From contig NZ_JACADJ010000010.1 of the NCBI RefSeq assembly GCF_013389365.1, forward strand, positions 25,312 through 89,311: a stretch of 64,000 bases of DNA, given 5' to 3'. The stretch is from Desulfobacter latus. Its GTDB lineage: Bacteria; Desulfobacterota; Desulfobacteria; Desulfobacterales; Desulfobacteraceae. A program made the position numbers and the translations under genes. The stretch's first letter is position 1; every line of letters starts with the position of its first letter. The notes under the pieces are model-generated. The model was not told the origin of the DNA. It made no database searches and saw nothing but the letters and a program-made list of their open reading frames with translations. Below, one piece after another: positions 1 to 8,731 of the stretch.

Positions 1-312
1 GATCACTTCCCTGATCACGGGGCTGGACTTCATGGTCTTGATGGAGGTGTTAAAACTCATGGTTTGGGAATGATAGGATTCATAGTCGATGCGTTCCCCG
101 GTAATGGGCGAACTGGACCCTTCCTTGTCAAGGATCAGCCTTGCGGAAGATTCATATACCGGGTCCACCAGAAAGCTGTAAAATACAGCGGCCAGAACCG
201 TAAGAATAAACACCAAGATGATCAACGCTTTGCGCTTCATGAACACCATCAGGTATTCGGAGAGGTGAATTTCCTTTTCCTCAAAAAAAGATTCCGAAGG
301 GGTGTCTTGCAT
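1..312 (-). CDS. Polysaccharide chain-length determinant (Wzz/GumC-like), 3' part outside window
   Basis: Only the first 104 codons are inside the window; the gene runs off the left edge. An AAGGAG box lies five bases before the ATG at 312. The N-terminus is acidic and cytoplasmic, followed by a basic stretch (MKRKA) and one hydrophobic segment at about residues 27-46, then a periplasmic start with the motif VDPVYESSARL. That pattern is typical of Wzz-domain chain-length or co-polymerase proteins, where the first membrane helix precedes a VxPxYxAxAxL segment. It is the last visible gene of the exopolysaccharide operon, directly after the Wza/GumB-like exporter. Whether it also carries a C-terminal tyrosine kinase domain cannot be seen here. 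Confidence 0.8.
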   Translation of the reverse strand, partial: MQDTPSESFFEEKEIHLSEYLMVFMKRKALIILVFILTVLAAVFYSFLVDPVYESSARLILDKEGSSSPITGERIDYESYHSQTMSFNTSIKTMKSSPVIREVI

Positions 313-326
313 GGGATCTCCTTGTG

Positions 327-1262
327 TTACAACCATGATTCCGGGATGTAGATTCGGTCGCCGGGCTGAAGGGGCAGGTCCGGCTCATCCCCGGTCTGGA
401 CGTTTTTTAAATTAATGGTGATAACCCGTCTTTCCGTATTGGTCCGACGGATGACCCGGGCCCGGTTCGGGGCTGCGAATTTGTCAAATCCGCCGGCCAT
501 GATGCAGGCGGCCAGCGCCGTCATCCCGGGCTGATATTCAAATACGCCAGGTTTTTTAACTTTACCCTGAACATAAATTTTGGTGGCGGCCTGATCGAGT
601 TTGGTACCGGGGGGGATGTAAATCGTGTCTCCGGTAGCCAGGCGGATATTTTCCGTCATGTCGCCCTCATCCAGAAGCCGTTTCAGGTCCACGATAATGG
701 GTTTGGTACCGGCAATGGATTGCGTAGGCACTTCCGCATCCAGCGCTTCCAGTGTCTTGTCCTGGACCATGATTGTGGGGTCTTTCATGCCCCGGAGAAT
801 ATAGGCCAGGTTGCCCCGTTCCTGGGTCACACCGCCTGCCTTGGCAATCAAATCCATGATGGTGGGGATGAAATCCAGGGAAAAGACACCGGGTTCTTTG
901 ACTGCGCCTGAAATAAAAAACTGGAGGCTGTGATATTCCATGATCTGCAGGTGTACCTGGGGTCCCACAAAAAAATCCCGGGCCAAAGGAGGAACGATCT
1001 GTTTTTCCAGCTCATTGATGGTGAGGCCGGCCGCTGTAAGCTTTCCGATAAACGGGACCGTGACATCCCCGGTATCCCCCACCACCATCTCTTTGGCCAC
1101 CTGCTCTTTGCCGCCGGCCAGAATGGAAATCTTCACCACGTCACCGACACCCAGGCGGTAGGCGGCATCGTCAGATGCTGCCGATGCCGGACAGGGTATC
1201 CATGTCGCCCACACCAGGAATACTAAAAAAGCTGCCCATCTTAATTTTGCAAATTTCCGCAT
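327..1262 (-). CDS. Polysaccharide export outer-membrane protein (Wza/GumB-like, SLBB domains)
   Basis: The 311-residue protein has a signal peptide (hydrophobic residues about 10-28, ending PASAA), then a Poly_export domain opening with YRLGVGDVVKI and the typical DVTVPFIGKL segment. Two SLBB-like beta-grasp regions follow: ISGAVKEPGVF with IMDLIAKAGG at about 116-145, and VQGKVKKPGVF with ALAACIMAGGF at about 230-260. The end, LQPGDRIYIPESWL, is a usual finish for this family. It should form the periplasmic/outer-membrane channel through which exopolysaccharide leaves the cell, working with the Wzz-like protein encoded just downstream. Length and domain order match GumB/EpsA-type exporters rather than the longer E. 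coli Wza. Confidence 0.88.
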   Translation of the reverse strand: MRKFAKLRWAAFLVFLVWATWIPCPASAASDDAAYRLGVGDVVKISILAGGKEQVAKEMVVGDTGDVTVPFIGKLTAAGLTINELEKQIVPPLARDFFVGPQVHLQIMEYHSLQFFISGAVKEPGVFSLDFIPTIMDLIAKAGGVTQERGNLAYILRGMKDPTIMVQDKTLEALDAEVPTQSIAGTKPIIVDLKRLLDEGDMTENIRLATGDTIYIPPGTKLDQAATKIYVQGKVKKPGVFEYQPGMTALAACIMAGGFDKFAAPNRARVIRRTNTERRVITINLKNVQTGDEPDLPLQPGDRIYIPESWL

Positions 1263-1290
1263 GATTTTTCCGTTTATGAACTAATAAAAA

Positions 1291-1416
1291 ATGAGCCCCA
1301 AATAACTTAGCCTGGGAACACGGCTGTCCCGCCCGCATCTTTACAATACTTGCGGACATGCGGGCGGGAACGCCCGCGCTCCTGGATATAACAAATGGGT
1401 AAGTTATTTAAGACCC
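1291..1416 (-). repeat. Palindromic dispersed repeat (REP/MITE-like), copy 1
   Basis: This intergenic block between the export gene and the barrel gene matches, on the opposite strand, the block at 63689-63800. Both share the ends GGGTCTTAAATAA and GGCTCAT/GGTCTCAT and a GC-rich core with GTCCCGCCCGCA and its complement. The AT-rich arms AAATAACTTA and TAAGTTATTT are inverted repeats, and the core forms a second, nested hairpin. It has no coding capacity. It is probably a member of a chromosomal palindromic repeat family. Confidence 0.7.
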
Positions 1417-1446
1417 GTTTTAAGGTAATGACAATGTTTTTTTAAT

Positions 1447-2655
1447 CTATTTCATGGCAAAGTCATAATTGAACTTGGCCTTAAGCATGATATATTGGTT
1501 GTCAAAATCCTTCCCGTCAAAGTTAGAGTCCCGCTCCTCGTGTCCACCGGAAAGCCCGACAGTAAAGAACGGGTTGATCAGATAGTCCGCCCCCAGAGAT
1601 ATCAGCCAGCGGTCATCATCACGATCAGAGGTTTCATAGTCGGAATTTTGTAAATATCCGGAAAGGATGCAGTTGAGTCTTTCCATGGCCAGATAGGTAA
1701 GGCGGGCATCCAGACGCATGGACTCATAGTATGTATCCCCAGTACCTGAATCGTTCAGGTTGGAGCCCAGGGAAAGGTAAACCGAGTGTTTGGGAATAGA
1801 TCTGGCATCCGGGGGGTTCTGGCCCAGTACAGACAGTTTCCATACAAATTTATCAATATCGCCGGAAGCCACGGTCTCGTCAAAATCCCTGGTGTGGTAA
1901 CCAATCCCGGCGCCGAAGGTCAAATAATTGACCTGACGCTTGACGTTGAACATAACCTGGTTTGACGTGTAGTCTATTGAATCTTTATCATAATCCCTTT
2001 CCCAAATTTGATAATCCAGGTTAAAGGAGGTCTTGGGGGTAAGGTTGTAGGACCAGGTGAGACCACCCCGGTTTTCCACCGAATCTTCGCCCTCATTTAG
2101 GCCGTCATCTGAATAATCGGTTAACAGGTTGGTGTATTTAAGGGCAACGTCGAATTTTTCGCCGAAATTATAAACGATCCGGGGAGCAAACCGATTCAGG
2201 GTGTACTTAAACCTGTCGATACTGTTGTCGTTGGCATCGGCAGTGGCTGGGTCACGGGTCTTCATAAAGGTATTGTCCAGTCCCAGTTCCAACCTCTGGG
2301 TGGGCATGGTTTTGACGCGCAACAAAGCTTTGTGAGCTGTGTAGTCATACTCATCCGCATCAATCTGACCGGGTATGTTTTCATCCTTGTCATCGTACAT
2401 GAACCGTCTAAGGGTGTAGTCCAGGGTCATGAGGGTCTTGTCCGTGGTGTACCCAAAATCCACGCCCGGTTGTAGTGTGTAGGTGTGAACGGTTTTTTCT
2501 TCGTTTTCCGCCTTATGAAAGTTGCTATCAATCTGCCAGTCCGCCTGGATGTGTGGCTTGATCACCATACGGGCAAAGGCCTGACTGCCTGTCAGCATCA
2601 GACAGAGGGCTGCCAGGACGCAGACAAAAATGTAGTGGGGTTGGTTCAATTTCAT
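1447..2655 (-). CDS. Outer-membrane beta-barrel protein of the polysaccharide operon
   Basis: The start is placed at the ATG at 2655 because GGAGA sits six bases before it; an upstream in-frame ATG at 2667 overlaps that ribosome site. The 402-residue product has a signal peptide ending GSQAFA and then alternating amphipathic strands rich in Tyr, Asp and aromatic girdle residues (for example LDYTLRRFMYDD and LTWSYNLTPKTSFNLDYQIW). The last residues, MLKAKFNYDFAMK, resemble a barrel-closing strand although the final residue is Lys rather than Phe. This matches the large uncharacterised barrels found next to Wza/GumB genes, which are thought to help polysaccharide cross the outer membrane. The exact family is not certain. 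Confidence 0.72.
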   Translation of the reverse strand: MKLNQPHYIFVCVLAALCLMLTGSQAFARMVIKPHIQADWQIDSNFHKAENEEKTVHTYTLQPGVDFGYTTDKTLMTLDYTLRRFMYDDKDENIPGQIDADEYDYTAHKALLRVKTMPTQRLELGLDNTFMKTRDPATADANDNSIDRFKYTLNRFAPRIVYNFGEKFDVALKYTNLLTDYSDDGLNEGEDSVENRGGLTWSYNLTPKTSFNLDYQIWERDYDKDSIDYTSNQVMFNVKRQVNYLTFGAGIGYHTRDFDETVASGDIDKFVWKLSVLGQNPPDARSIPKHSVYLSLGSNLNDSGTGDTYYESMRLDARLTYLAMERLNCILSGYLQNSDYETSDRDDDRWLISLGADYLINPFFTVGLSGGHEERDSNFDGKDFDNQYIMLKAKFNYDFAMK

Positions 2656-2716
2656 AAAAATCTCCATTTAGTACTATTGGGTTGTGTAAAGATTCACTTT
2701 ATTTTTAGAAATTCAG

Positions 2717-3598
<882 letters not shown>

Positions 3599-3635
3599 GT
3601 TTTCCTCCTTAGTTTTCATTTACACATATTAAATA

Positions 3636-3655
3636 TTTGTTAATGATTTAACAAA
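3636..3655. promoter_or_regulatory. AT-rich perfect palindrome upstream of the repeat-protein gene
   Basis: TTTGTTAA-TGAT-TTAACAAA is an 8-bp perfect inverted repeat with a four-base centre, about 40 bases upstream of the repeat-protein start and between it and the phosphatase gene. The size and symmetry fit a dimeric repressor or activator site, but no regulator is identified. It could also be an mRNA hairpin in the operon transcript. Confidence 0.35.
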
Positions 3656-3680
3656 TAATATTTAAAAGGCCGGTGATAGG

Positions 3681-4424
3681 TTATTCAACTATCAGTGTAT
3701 CATATATAAATTGATCAACACATTCCTTGAGAATTTTTTCCGGGTTTTTCTGAACAATTTTTTCAGTCTGTACTATACTGCCGGCTTTATTCAAAAATTT
3801 TTCGGCTGCCTTCATCCGATATTTCCGGCCCGGGTGGATGTCTGACCCCAGACAGAAAACCTGATTGTTTTGGACTAGTATTTTTGCAGTTTTACGGGGC
3901 GCCCGACCAAAGTCACCTTTCAGGCTACCCGCTGTAATCTGGATCTCGGCGCCTGTGGAGATCAACTCTGCGGCCAGTTCCGGCCGGGCTATAATCATGG
4001 GATTGCGTTCGGCATGGGCAATGATGGGGATGATGCCCCGTTCCGTGAGCTGTCGGACCATTCTGAGAAACGCGTTCATAATGAACATGGGCGGCAGCTC
4101 CAGCAGGAGAAATCGACTGGTATCCCCCAATGTCAACAAATCGCCGGCGTCGTACCGGGCCACCAGATCATGATTGACCCGGATTTCCGCACCCGGCAGG
4201 ATTTGGATATCCAGCCCCTGCCGTTCGACTGTCTCGCATAAAAATCGCCAGGCAGCCAAAATCTCTTTTTTTGTGCAATCATACACCCCGTCGCAACAAT
4301 GAGGGGTTGCAAACATGACTCTAACACCCTGATTGATTGCCTGAGCAATAAAATTCATGGACTGTTCAATGGTTTCACATCCATCGTCCAGTTCCGGCAG
4401 AATATGTGAATGGGTATCAATCAT
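3681..4424 (-). CDS. PHP-family protein-tyrosine phosphatase (CpsB/CapC/YwqE type)
   Basis: The 247-residue protein opens with DTHSHILPELDDGC, the metal-binding HxH and acidic motif of PHP phosphatases that dephosphorylate bacterial tyrosine kinases controlling capsule or exopolysaccharide synthesis. FATPHCCDGVYDC carries the second metal-binding His, and IIPIIAHAERN and LGSDIHPG carry the later His/Asp ligands. Length and order match CpsB/YwqE. It is the first gene of the polysaccharide operon, about 57 bases downstream of a predicted transcription start, and implies that a tyrosine kinase (perhaps the Wzz-like protein or its partner) is encoded beyond the left edge of the window. Confidence 0.9.
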   Translation of the reverse strand: MIDTHSHILPELDDGCETIEQSMNFIAQAINQGVRVMFATPHCCDGVYDCTKKEILAAWRFLCETVERQGLDIQILPGAEIRVNHDLVARYDAGDLLTLGDTSRFLLLELPPMFIMNAFLRMVRQLTERGIIPIIAHAERNPMIIARPELAAELISTGAEIQITAGSLKGDFGRAPRKTAKILVQNNQVFCLGSDIHPGRKYRMKAAEKFLNKAGSIVQTEKIVQKNPEKILKECVDQFIYDTLIVE

Positions 4425-4487
4425 TTTTTACCTGATTTCATCAATAAATACGAATCTATTTTTTTTAATAGCTACTATCAGTTTGAA

Positions 4488-4517
4488 AGTTTAACCACAC
4501 ATGAAAGGTGTTGTCAA
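4488..4517 (-). promoter_or_regulatory. Predicted sigma-70 promoter of the polysaccharide operon
   Basis: Read on the minus strand: TTGACA, 18 bases, TAAACT. The -35 box is perfect and the -10 box matches four of six positions. It lies just after the end of the heptose kinase gene and upstream of the PHP phosphatase gene, so it would give the operon its own start separate from the kinase gene. Confidence 0.5.
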
Positions 4518-4527
4518 TAAAGATATT

Positions 4528-5508
4528 TTAACCAAATTTTTCGCGGTATCTTCCAACGCTGCTTTGTTTTAACTCATCAACGGATACGGTTGCCGTGCCT
4601 ACTTTAGCCACCACAATACCTGCGGCAAGATTGGCCAACCCGGCCGCCGCTTTAAACGTGGCGCCTGATGCCAGTCCCAGGCCCAAAAGAGAGATAACCG
4701 TATCTCCGGCCCCGGACACGTCAAAGACCTGTCTTGCTTTGGATGCAATGACCACTGCCGTTTTTCCGGTTTCATAGAGAACCATACCGGCTTTTCCGCA
4801 GGTAATCAGAAGTTTTTCAAGGCCGGCCACGGCCATGAGCTTTGCTGCCGCCGCTGCCATCTCTTCAGGTGTTTGAATCTGCATACCGGCGGCAATGGCC
4901 GCTTCTTTTTTATTCGGGGTCAACACGGTTACCCCCATGTATTTGGAGAAATCCATGGATTTGGGATCGGCCAGGGTCATTACCCCTGATTTCCTTGCCG
5001 GCTCAACAATACGGGCAACAAGCTCACGGGTTACCAGGCCTTTATCATAATCTGAAATTATAACAAGATCCATTTTATCTATGTAACCGGCAAGAATCCG
5101 GGTTAATGCCTCAAGTGTTTGGACACTGATACAGTGCCTGACTTCCCTGTCGATGCGAAGCATCTGCTGACCGGCTGCAATGATTCTGGTTTTGCGTGTT
5201 GTGGGACAATCCGCTTCACGGATCACCCCTGTTACATCAACGCGTAACATTTCGAGCTTTTTTAAAACGCTGCAGCCGGCCTGCCCCGTACCCACGCGCC
5301 CCATGGCAAAGACCTTCGCCCCCATGGCTGAGAGGTTATTTATCACATTACCGGCCCCGCCCAGTGTATGGCTTTCCTTTTCCACGGCCACCACGGGCAC
5401 AGGCGCCTCCGGGGAAATCCTGTCAACTTTGCCCCACAGGTACTCATCAAGCATTAAGTCCCCGATGACAAGTACCCGCAGGTCTTTAAACTTATCAATA
5501 TTTATCAT
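4528..5508 (-). CDS. rfaE1: D-glycero-beta-D-manno-heptose-7-phosphate kinase (RfaE1/HldE N-terminal domain type)
   Basis: This PfkB-family sugar kinase of 326 residues starts with VLVIGDLMLDEYLWGKVDRISPEAPVPV in two halves typical of RfaE domain I, followed by LGGAGNVINNLSAMGA and the C-terminal anion-hole motif VSGAGDT containing the catalytic Asp. It phosphorylates heptose 7-phosphate at O1 in the ADP-heptose pathway for LPS core. The cytidylyl/adenylyltransferase half (RfaE2) found in E. coli HldE is absent, so it must be encoded elsewhere. The ATG follows the ThrH stop codon by three bases, implying translational coupling. Confidence 0.92.
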   Translation of the reverse strand: MINIDKFKDLRVLVIGDLMLDEYLWGKVDRISPEAPVPVVAVEKESHTLGGAGNVINNLSAMGAKVFAMGRVGTGQAGCSVLKKLEMLRVDVTGVIREADCPTTRKTRIIAAGQQMLRIDREVRHCISVQTLEALTRILAGYIDKMDLVIISDYDKGLVTRELVARIVEPARKSGVMTLADPKSMDFSKYMGVTVLTPNKKEAAIAAGMQIQTPEEMAAAAAKLMAVAGLEKLLITCGKAGMVLYETGKTAVVIASKARQVFDVSGAGDTVISLLGLGLASGATFKAAAGLANLAAGIVVAKVGTATVSVDELKQSSVGRYREKFG

Positions 5509-5511
5509 TCA

Positions 5512-6117
5512 TCAGTTTGCCAGAAGATTAGAAAGCATCACCTTCAGCTCATCATAGGAGCGGGTGATGGGAATATCAGGAAAATCCCTGGTAATGGATT
5601 CAGGGGGTTTAAAGAAAAAGCCCTGGTCTGCCGCCAGAATCATTCCGGTATCATTGTAGGAATCACCAAATGCAATGACATGATAGTTCAAGCCCTGGAG
5701 GGCTTTGACGGCCCGGGCTTTCTGATTATCGATTCTCAGATTGTATCCGGTGATCCGGTTTGATGCGTTCACAGTCAGGTTATGACAAAGGAGCGCGGGA
5801 AACCCCAGTTTTTCCATGAGCGGACCTGCAAATTCTTCAAAGGTATCGGACAGAATAATGATTTGGGTCTGCTTGCGGATCCAGTCCAGCGTCTGCTTTG
5901 CACCGTCAAGGGGATCAAGGGTTGCAATGACATCCTGGATATCCGTAAGTGTCAGATTATGCGCATCCAGTATGGACAGACGCTTAGTCATGAGGACATC
6001 ATAATCACTGATATCCCGGGTGGTCAGTTTAAGTTCGTCAATCCCGGTTTTCTTGGCCACATTGATCCAGATTTCCGGCAAAAAGACCCCTTCCAGATCT
6101 GCAACAACTATTTTCAT
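5512..6117 (-). CDS. thrH: Bifunctional phosphoserine phosphatase / homoserine phosphotransferase ThrH
   Basis: The 201-residue HAD-superfamily protein begins MKIVVADLEGVFLPEIW, the DxEG form of HAD motif I characteristic of ThrH rather than SerB (DxDG). Motif II is IILSDTF and motif IV is AFGDSYND. In Pseudomonas this enzyme transfers phosphate from phosphoserine to homoserine, so it can bypass a missing homoserine kinase. It lies just downstream of homoserine dehydrogenase on the same strand, which fits a role in threonine synthesis. The 66-base gap to that gene contains two tandem copies of a 14-base repeat (6149-6176). Confidence 0.92.
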   Translation of the reverse strand: MKIVVADLEGVFLPEIWINVAKKTGIDELKLTTRDISDYDVLMTKRLSILDAHNLTLTDIQDVIATLDPLDGAKQTLDWIRKQTQIIILSDTFEEFAGPLMEKLGFPALLCHNLTVNASNRITGYNLRIDNQKARAVKALQGLNYHVIAFGDSYNDTGMILAADQGFFFKPPESITRDFPDIPITRSYDELKVMLSNLLAN

Positions 6118-6183
6118 TCTTTTAACCCTTTTGTCTTATTTAATCTGTTGATAATGAAACGGTGATAATGAAACGGCTGTTCA

Positions 6184-7497
6184 TTACTCCGTGTCATCCT
6201 CTTCAATGCGGATAACAACGGGGTGTCCCACCACGCAGTCGGTTTGAATAATTCGGGCAAGGGCCGCCTGAACGCTGCGCTCCTTTGCCAGGTGAGTCAG
6301 CATGACAATGGGTACCTGACCATTGGCATTGCGTCCTTTTTGATGAACGGATTTGATGCTGATGTCGTTTTCGCCCAGAATACCTGAAATAGTGGACAGA
6401 ACGCCCGGAGAGTCCTGGGCTTCAAAGCGCAGATAATACCGGGTGGATAACCGGGCCATGGGCAGTATAGGTATTTTTTGAATATTTTCTTCGGGATAGC
6501 CCAACGCAGGAACCCTGCGCCGGGTGCCGGCGATGATGTTTCTGGCAATATCGACGATATCCGAAAGAACAGCAGAGGCGGTGGGCATCATGCCTGCGCC
6601 GTGACCATAAAGCATGGTGCGTCCTGTGGCGTCTGCATCAATGGCAATGGCATTCATGGAATGATCCACATGGGACAATGGATTGGAACAGGGAATCATG
6701 GTCGGATGTACCCGGGCTTCAACATGGTTCTCATGTTTTTTCCCGATGGCAAGCAATTTAATGGTATAGCCAAAATCTCCGGCAAACCCGATATCATCCG
6801 GACCGATGTTCCGGATGCCTTCCACATGGATATCATCAAGGTTGATCTCCATACCATGGGCCAGGGCATTTAATATGGCAAGCTTATGGGCCGTATCATA
6901 TCCATCCACATCCAGAGATGGTTCCGCTTCGGCAAACCCCAGCTTCTGAGCCTTTTTTAAGGCATCCTCAAACTGGGAGCCGTCCCGGGTCATCTTGCTT
7001 AAAATATAATTGCAGGTCCCGTTGAGAATGCCGCACATGGCTTGGATGTCGTTGGCGACCAAAGATTCCCTCAGGCTTTTTATCACAGGCATGCAGCCCC
7101 CACAGGACGCTTCAAACGCCAGATCAACCTGGTTCTTTTCGGCAACCCCGACCAGTTCATTGCCAAAACGTGCCAGAAGTGCCTTATTTGCAGTCACCGC
7201 ATGCTTTTTGTTTTCAAGAACTTTTAGAATGAACTCCCTTGCGACGGTCTGACCGCCGATAAGCTCCACAATAATGTCAATGTCCGGGTCGTTAATAACC
7301 GATGCGGCATCGGTTATTAATTGGGTATCCGTCAGGTCAACACCCCGATCCGTTTTAATATCAAGGTCAGCAATGGTTTTAAGATTCAGGCAAGCGCCGA
7401 TCCGGGATTCAAGCAGTCCTTTTTTTTCCTTAAGCAATTTTGCCACGCCTGCCCCTACTACACCGAATCCAAGTATGCCGATATGAATTGTTTTCAT
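6184..7497 (-). CDS. hom: Homoserine dehydrogenase with C-terminal ACT domain
   Basis: The NAD(P)-binding domain begins IHIGILGFGVVGAGVAKLL. The catalytic domain carries TANKALLA, FEASCGGCMPVI, GILNGTCNYILSKM and the EAEPSLDVDGYDTAHKL segment with the conserved Lys. An ACT domain follows from about residue 360 (YYLRFEAQDSPGVLSTIS), normally the site of threonine feedback inhibition. The ATG at 7497 is preferred (GGAGA upstream); a TTG at 7515 would add six residues. A predicted promoter at 7544-7573 faces this gene. It converts aspartate semialdehyde to homoserine for methionine and threonine. Confidence 0.96.
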   Translation of the reverse strand: MKTIHIGILGFGVVGAGVAKLLKEKKGLLESRIGACLNLKTIADLDIKTDRGVDLTDTQLITDAASVINDPDIDIIVELIGGQTVAREFILKVLENKKHAVTANKALLARFGNELVGVAEKNQVDLAFEASCGGCMPVIKSLRESLVANDIQAMCGILNGTCNYILSKMTRDGSQFEDALKKAQKLGFAEAEPSLDVDGYDTAHKLAILNALAHGMEINLDDIHVEGIRNIGPDDIGFAGDFGYTIKLLAIGKKHENHVEARVHPTMIPCSNPLSHVDHSMNAIAIDADATGRTMLYGHGAGMMPTASAVLSDIVDIARNIIAGTRRRVPALGYPEENIQKIPILPMARLSTRYYLRFEAQDSPGVLSTISGILGENDISIKSVHQKGRNANGQVPIVMLTHLAKERSVQAALARIIQTDCVVGHPVVIRIEEDDTE

Positions 7498-7543
7498 CGA
7501 AGATATTTTCTCCAAAATAGTCCCGTGTTTAAAAATTCTCCAC

Positions 7544-7573
7544 TTAATACTTCATCCAGGTATCCCTTGTCAA
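7544..7573 (-). promoter_or_regulatory. Predicted promoter of hom
   Basis: On the minus strand TTGACA, 18 bases, TATTAA. Its -35 box and the -35 box of the divergent purM promoter together form the palindrome TGTCAAAA-AGC-TTTTGACA (7568-7586), so polymerases bound for the two genes would compete for the same DNA. Confidence 0.55.
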
Positions 7574-7580
7574 AAAGCTT

Positions 7581-7610
7581 TTGACATTTTAAAGGCTTTG
7601 GGCGTATGAT
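7581..7610 (+). promoter_or_regulatory. Predicted promoter of purM
   Basis: TTGACA, 18 bases, TATGAT, with a transcription start expected near 7617, about 48 bases before the purM ATG. The -35 box is perfect and the -10 box matches five of six positions. A 9-bp inverted repeat brackets the -10 box (see next entry). Confidence 0.6.
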
Positions 7611-7623
7611 TGACGCCTTTAAA
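7588..7623. promoter_or_regulatory. Inverted repeat bracketing the purM -10 box (candidate operator)
   Basis: TTTAAAGGC (7588-7596) and GCCTTTAAA (7615-7623) are perfect inverted arms 18 bases apart, enclosing the purM -10 box and transcription start. A repressor bound here would block purM. This is inference from position; the repressor is unknown, and the repeat does not look like the E. coli PurR box. Confidence 0.4.
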
Positions 7624-7664
7624 GGGACGAATAAATATTTATAATATGCCATAGGTGAGATGAA

Positions 7665-8708
7665 ATGAATGACTCTTTGACATATGCGGATTCCGGTGTT
7701 GATATTGATAAAGCCACCCGGCTGGTGGACCGGATAAAAAACATTGCCAAAGCGACCCCACGGGCCGGTGTAATGGGTGAAATTGGTGGTTTCGGCGGAC
7801 TTTTTTCCTTGAATCTGGCCAATATTTCCAACCCGGTGCTGGTGAGTTCCACAGACGGCGTGGGTACCAAGCTGAAAATCGCATTCCAGATGAGCAAACA
7901 CGACACCATCGGCATAGACCTTGTGGCCATGTGCGTCAACGACATTATTGTCCAGGGTGCCAAACCCTTATTTTTTTTGGATTATCTTGCCATGGGCAGA
8001 CTGGACAACGGCGTGGCTGAAAAAATCATTGAAGGGGTTGCCCAGGGCTGTAACCAGGCCGGGTGTGCACTGATCGGCGGCGAAACCGCTGAAATGCCCG
8101 GCATGTACCAGGAAGGCGAATATGACCTGTCAGGTTTTTCCGTCGGTCTTGTTGACAATGATAAAATTATTGACGGTTCTTACATTCGACCCGGGCACAA
8201 ACTTATCGGTATCGCCTCTTCGGGTGTGCATTCCAATGGATTTTCCCTGGTGCGCAAGATTTTTTTTGACAAATGCGGGTATGACGTCGATACCCGGATC
8301 GCTGAATTGGGCAGCACCCTTGGCGAAGAACTGCTTAAACCCACTGTCATCTATGTATCCACCATCTTAAATCTGTTGCGCGACCTGCCTGTTCAGGGCC
8401 TGGTTCATATCACAGGCGGCGGGATAGATGAAAACATCACCCGGGTTATCCCCCGGGCATGCAAAGCCATTATTCACAAAGGGTCTTGGCGGATTCCACC
8501 CATATTCAAAATCATTCAGCGGGAAGGCAATGTCCCGGAACATGACATGCACAGAACCTTTAACAACGGCATCGGCATGGTGGTCGTGGTTCCTGAAAGT
8601 TCCGCACAGGACGTCATGGACAGACTGGGTGCCATGGAAGAAAGGCCTTATCTCATAGGTGAAATCCTGGAAAGAAAAAATGACGAGAACCAGACCCAGT
8701 ATGTCTGA
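7665..8708 (+). CDS. purM: Phosphoribosylformylglycinamidine cyclo-ligase (AIR synthetase)
   Basis: The 347-residue protein carries the PurM signature elements in order: YADSGVDIDKA at the N-terminus, GEIGGFGGLF, SSTDGVGTKLKIA, the nucleotide-binding NDIIVQGAKPLFFLDYLA, LIGGETAEMPGMY, ASSGVHSNGFSLVR and HITGGGIDEN. It closes the imidazole ring in step five of purine synthesis using ATP. An AGGTGAG ribosome site precedes the ATG. It is followed after 23 bases by tsaD, so the two genes are likely co-transcribed. The two PurH activities are encoded separately at 50117-52063. Confidence 0.97.
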   Translation: MNDSLTYADSGVDIDKATRLVDRIKNIAKATPRAGVMGEIGGFGGLFSLNLANISNPVLVSSTDGVGTKLKIAFQMSKHDTIGIDLVAMCVNDIIVQGAKPLFFLDYLAMGRLDNGVAEKIIEGVAQGCNQAGCALIGGETAEMPGMYQEGEYDLSGFSVGLVDNDKIIDGSYIRPGHKLIGIASSGVHSNGFSLVRKIFFDKCGYDVDTRIAELGSTLGEELLKPTVIYVSTILNLLRDLPVQGLVHITGGGIDENITRVIPRACKAIIHKGSWRIPPIFKIIQREGNVPEHDMHRTFNNGIGMVVVVPESSAQDVMDRLGAMEERPYLIGEILERKNDENQTQYV

Positions 8709-8731
8709 TTACCCCGCCGGAAAGTAACACC

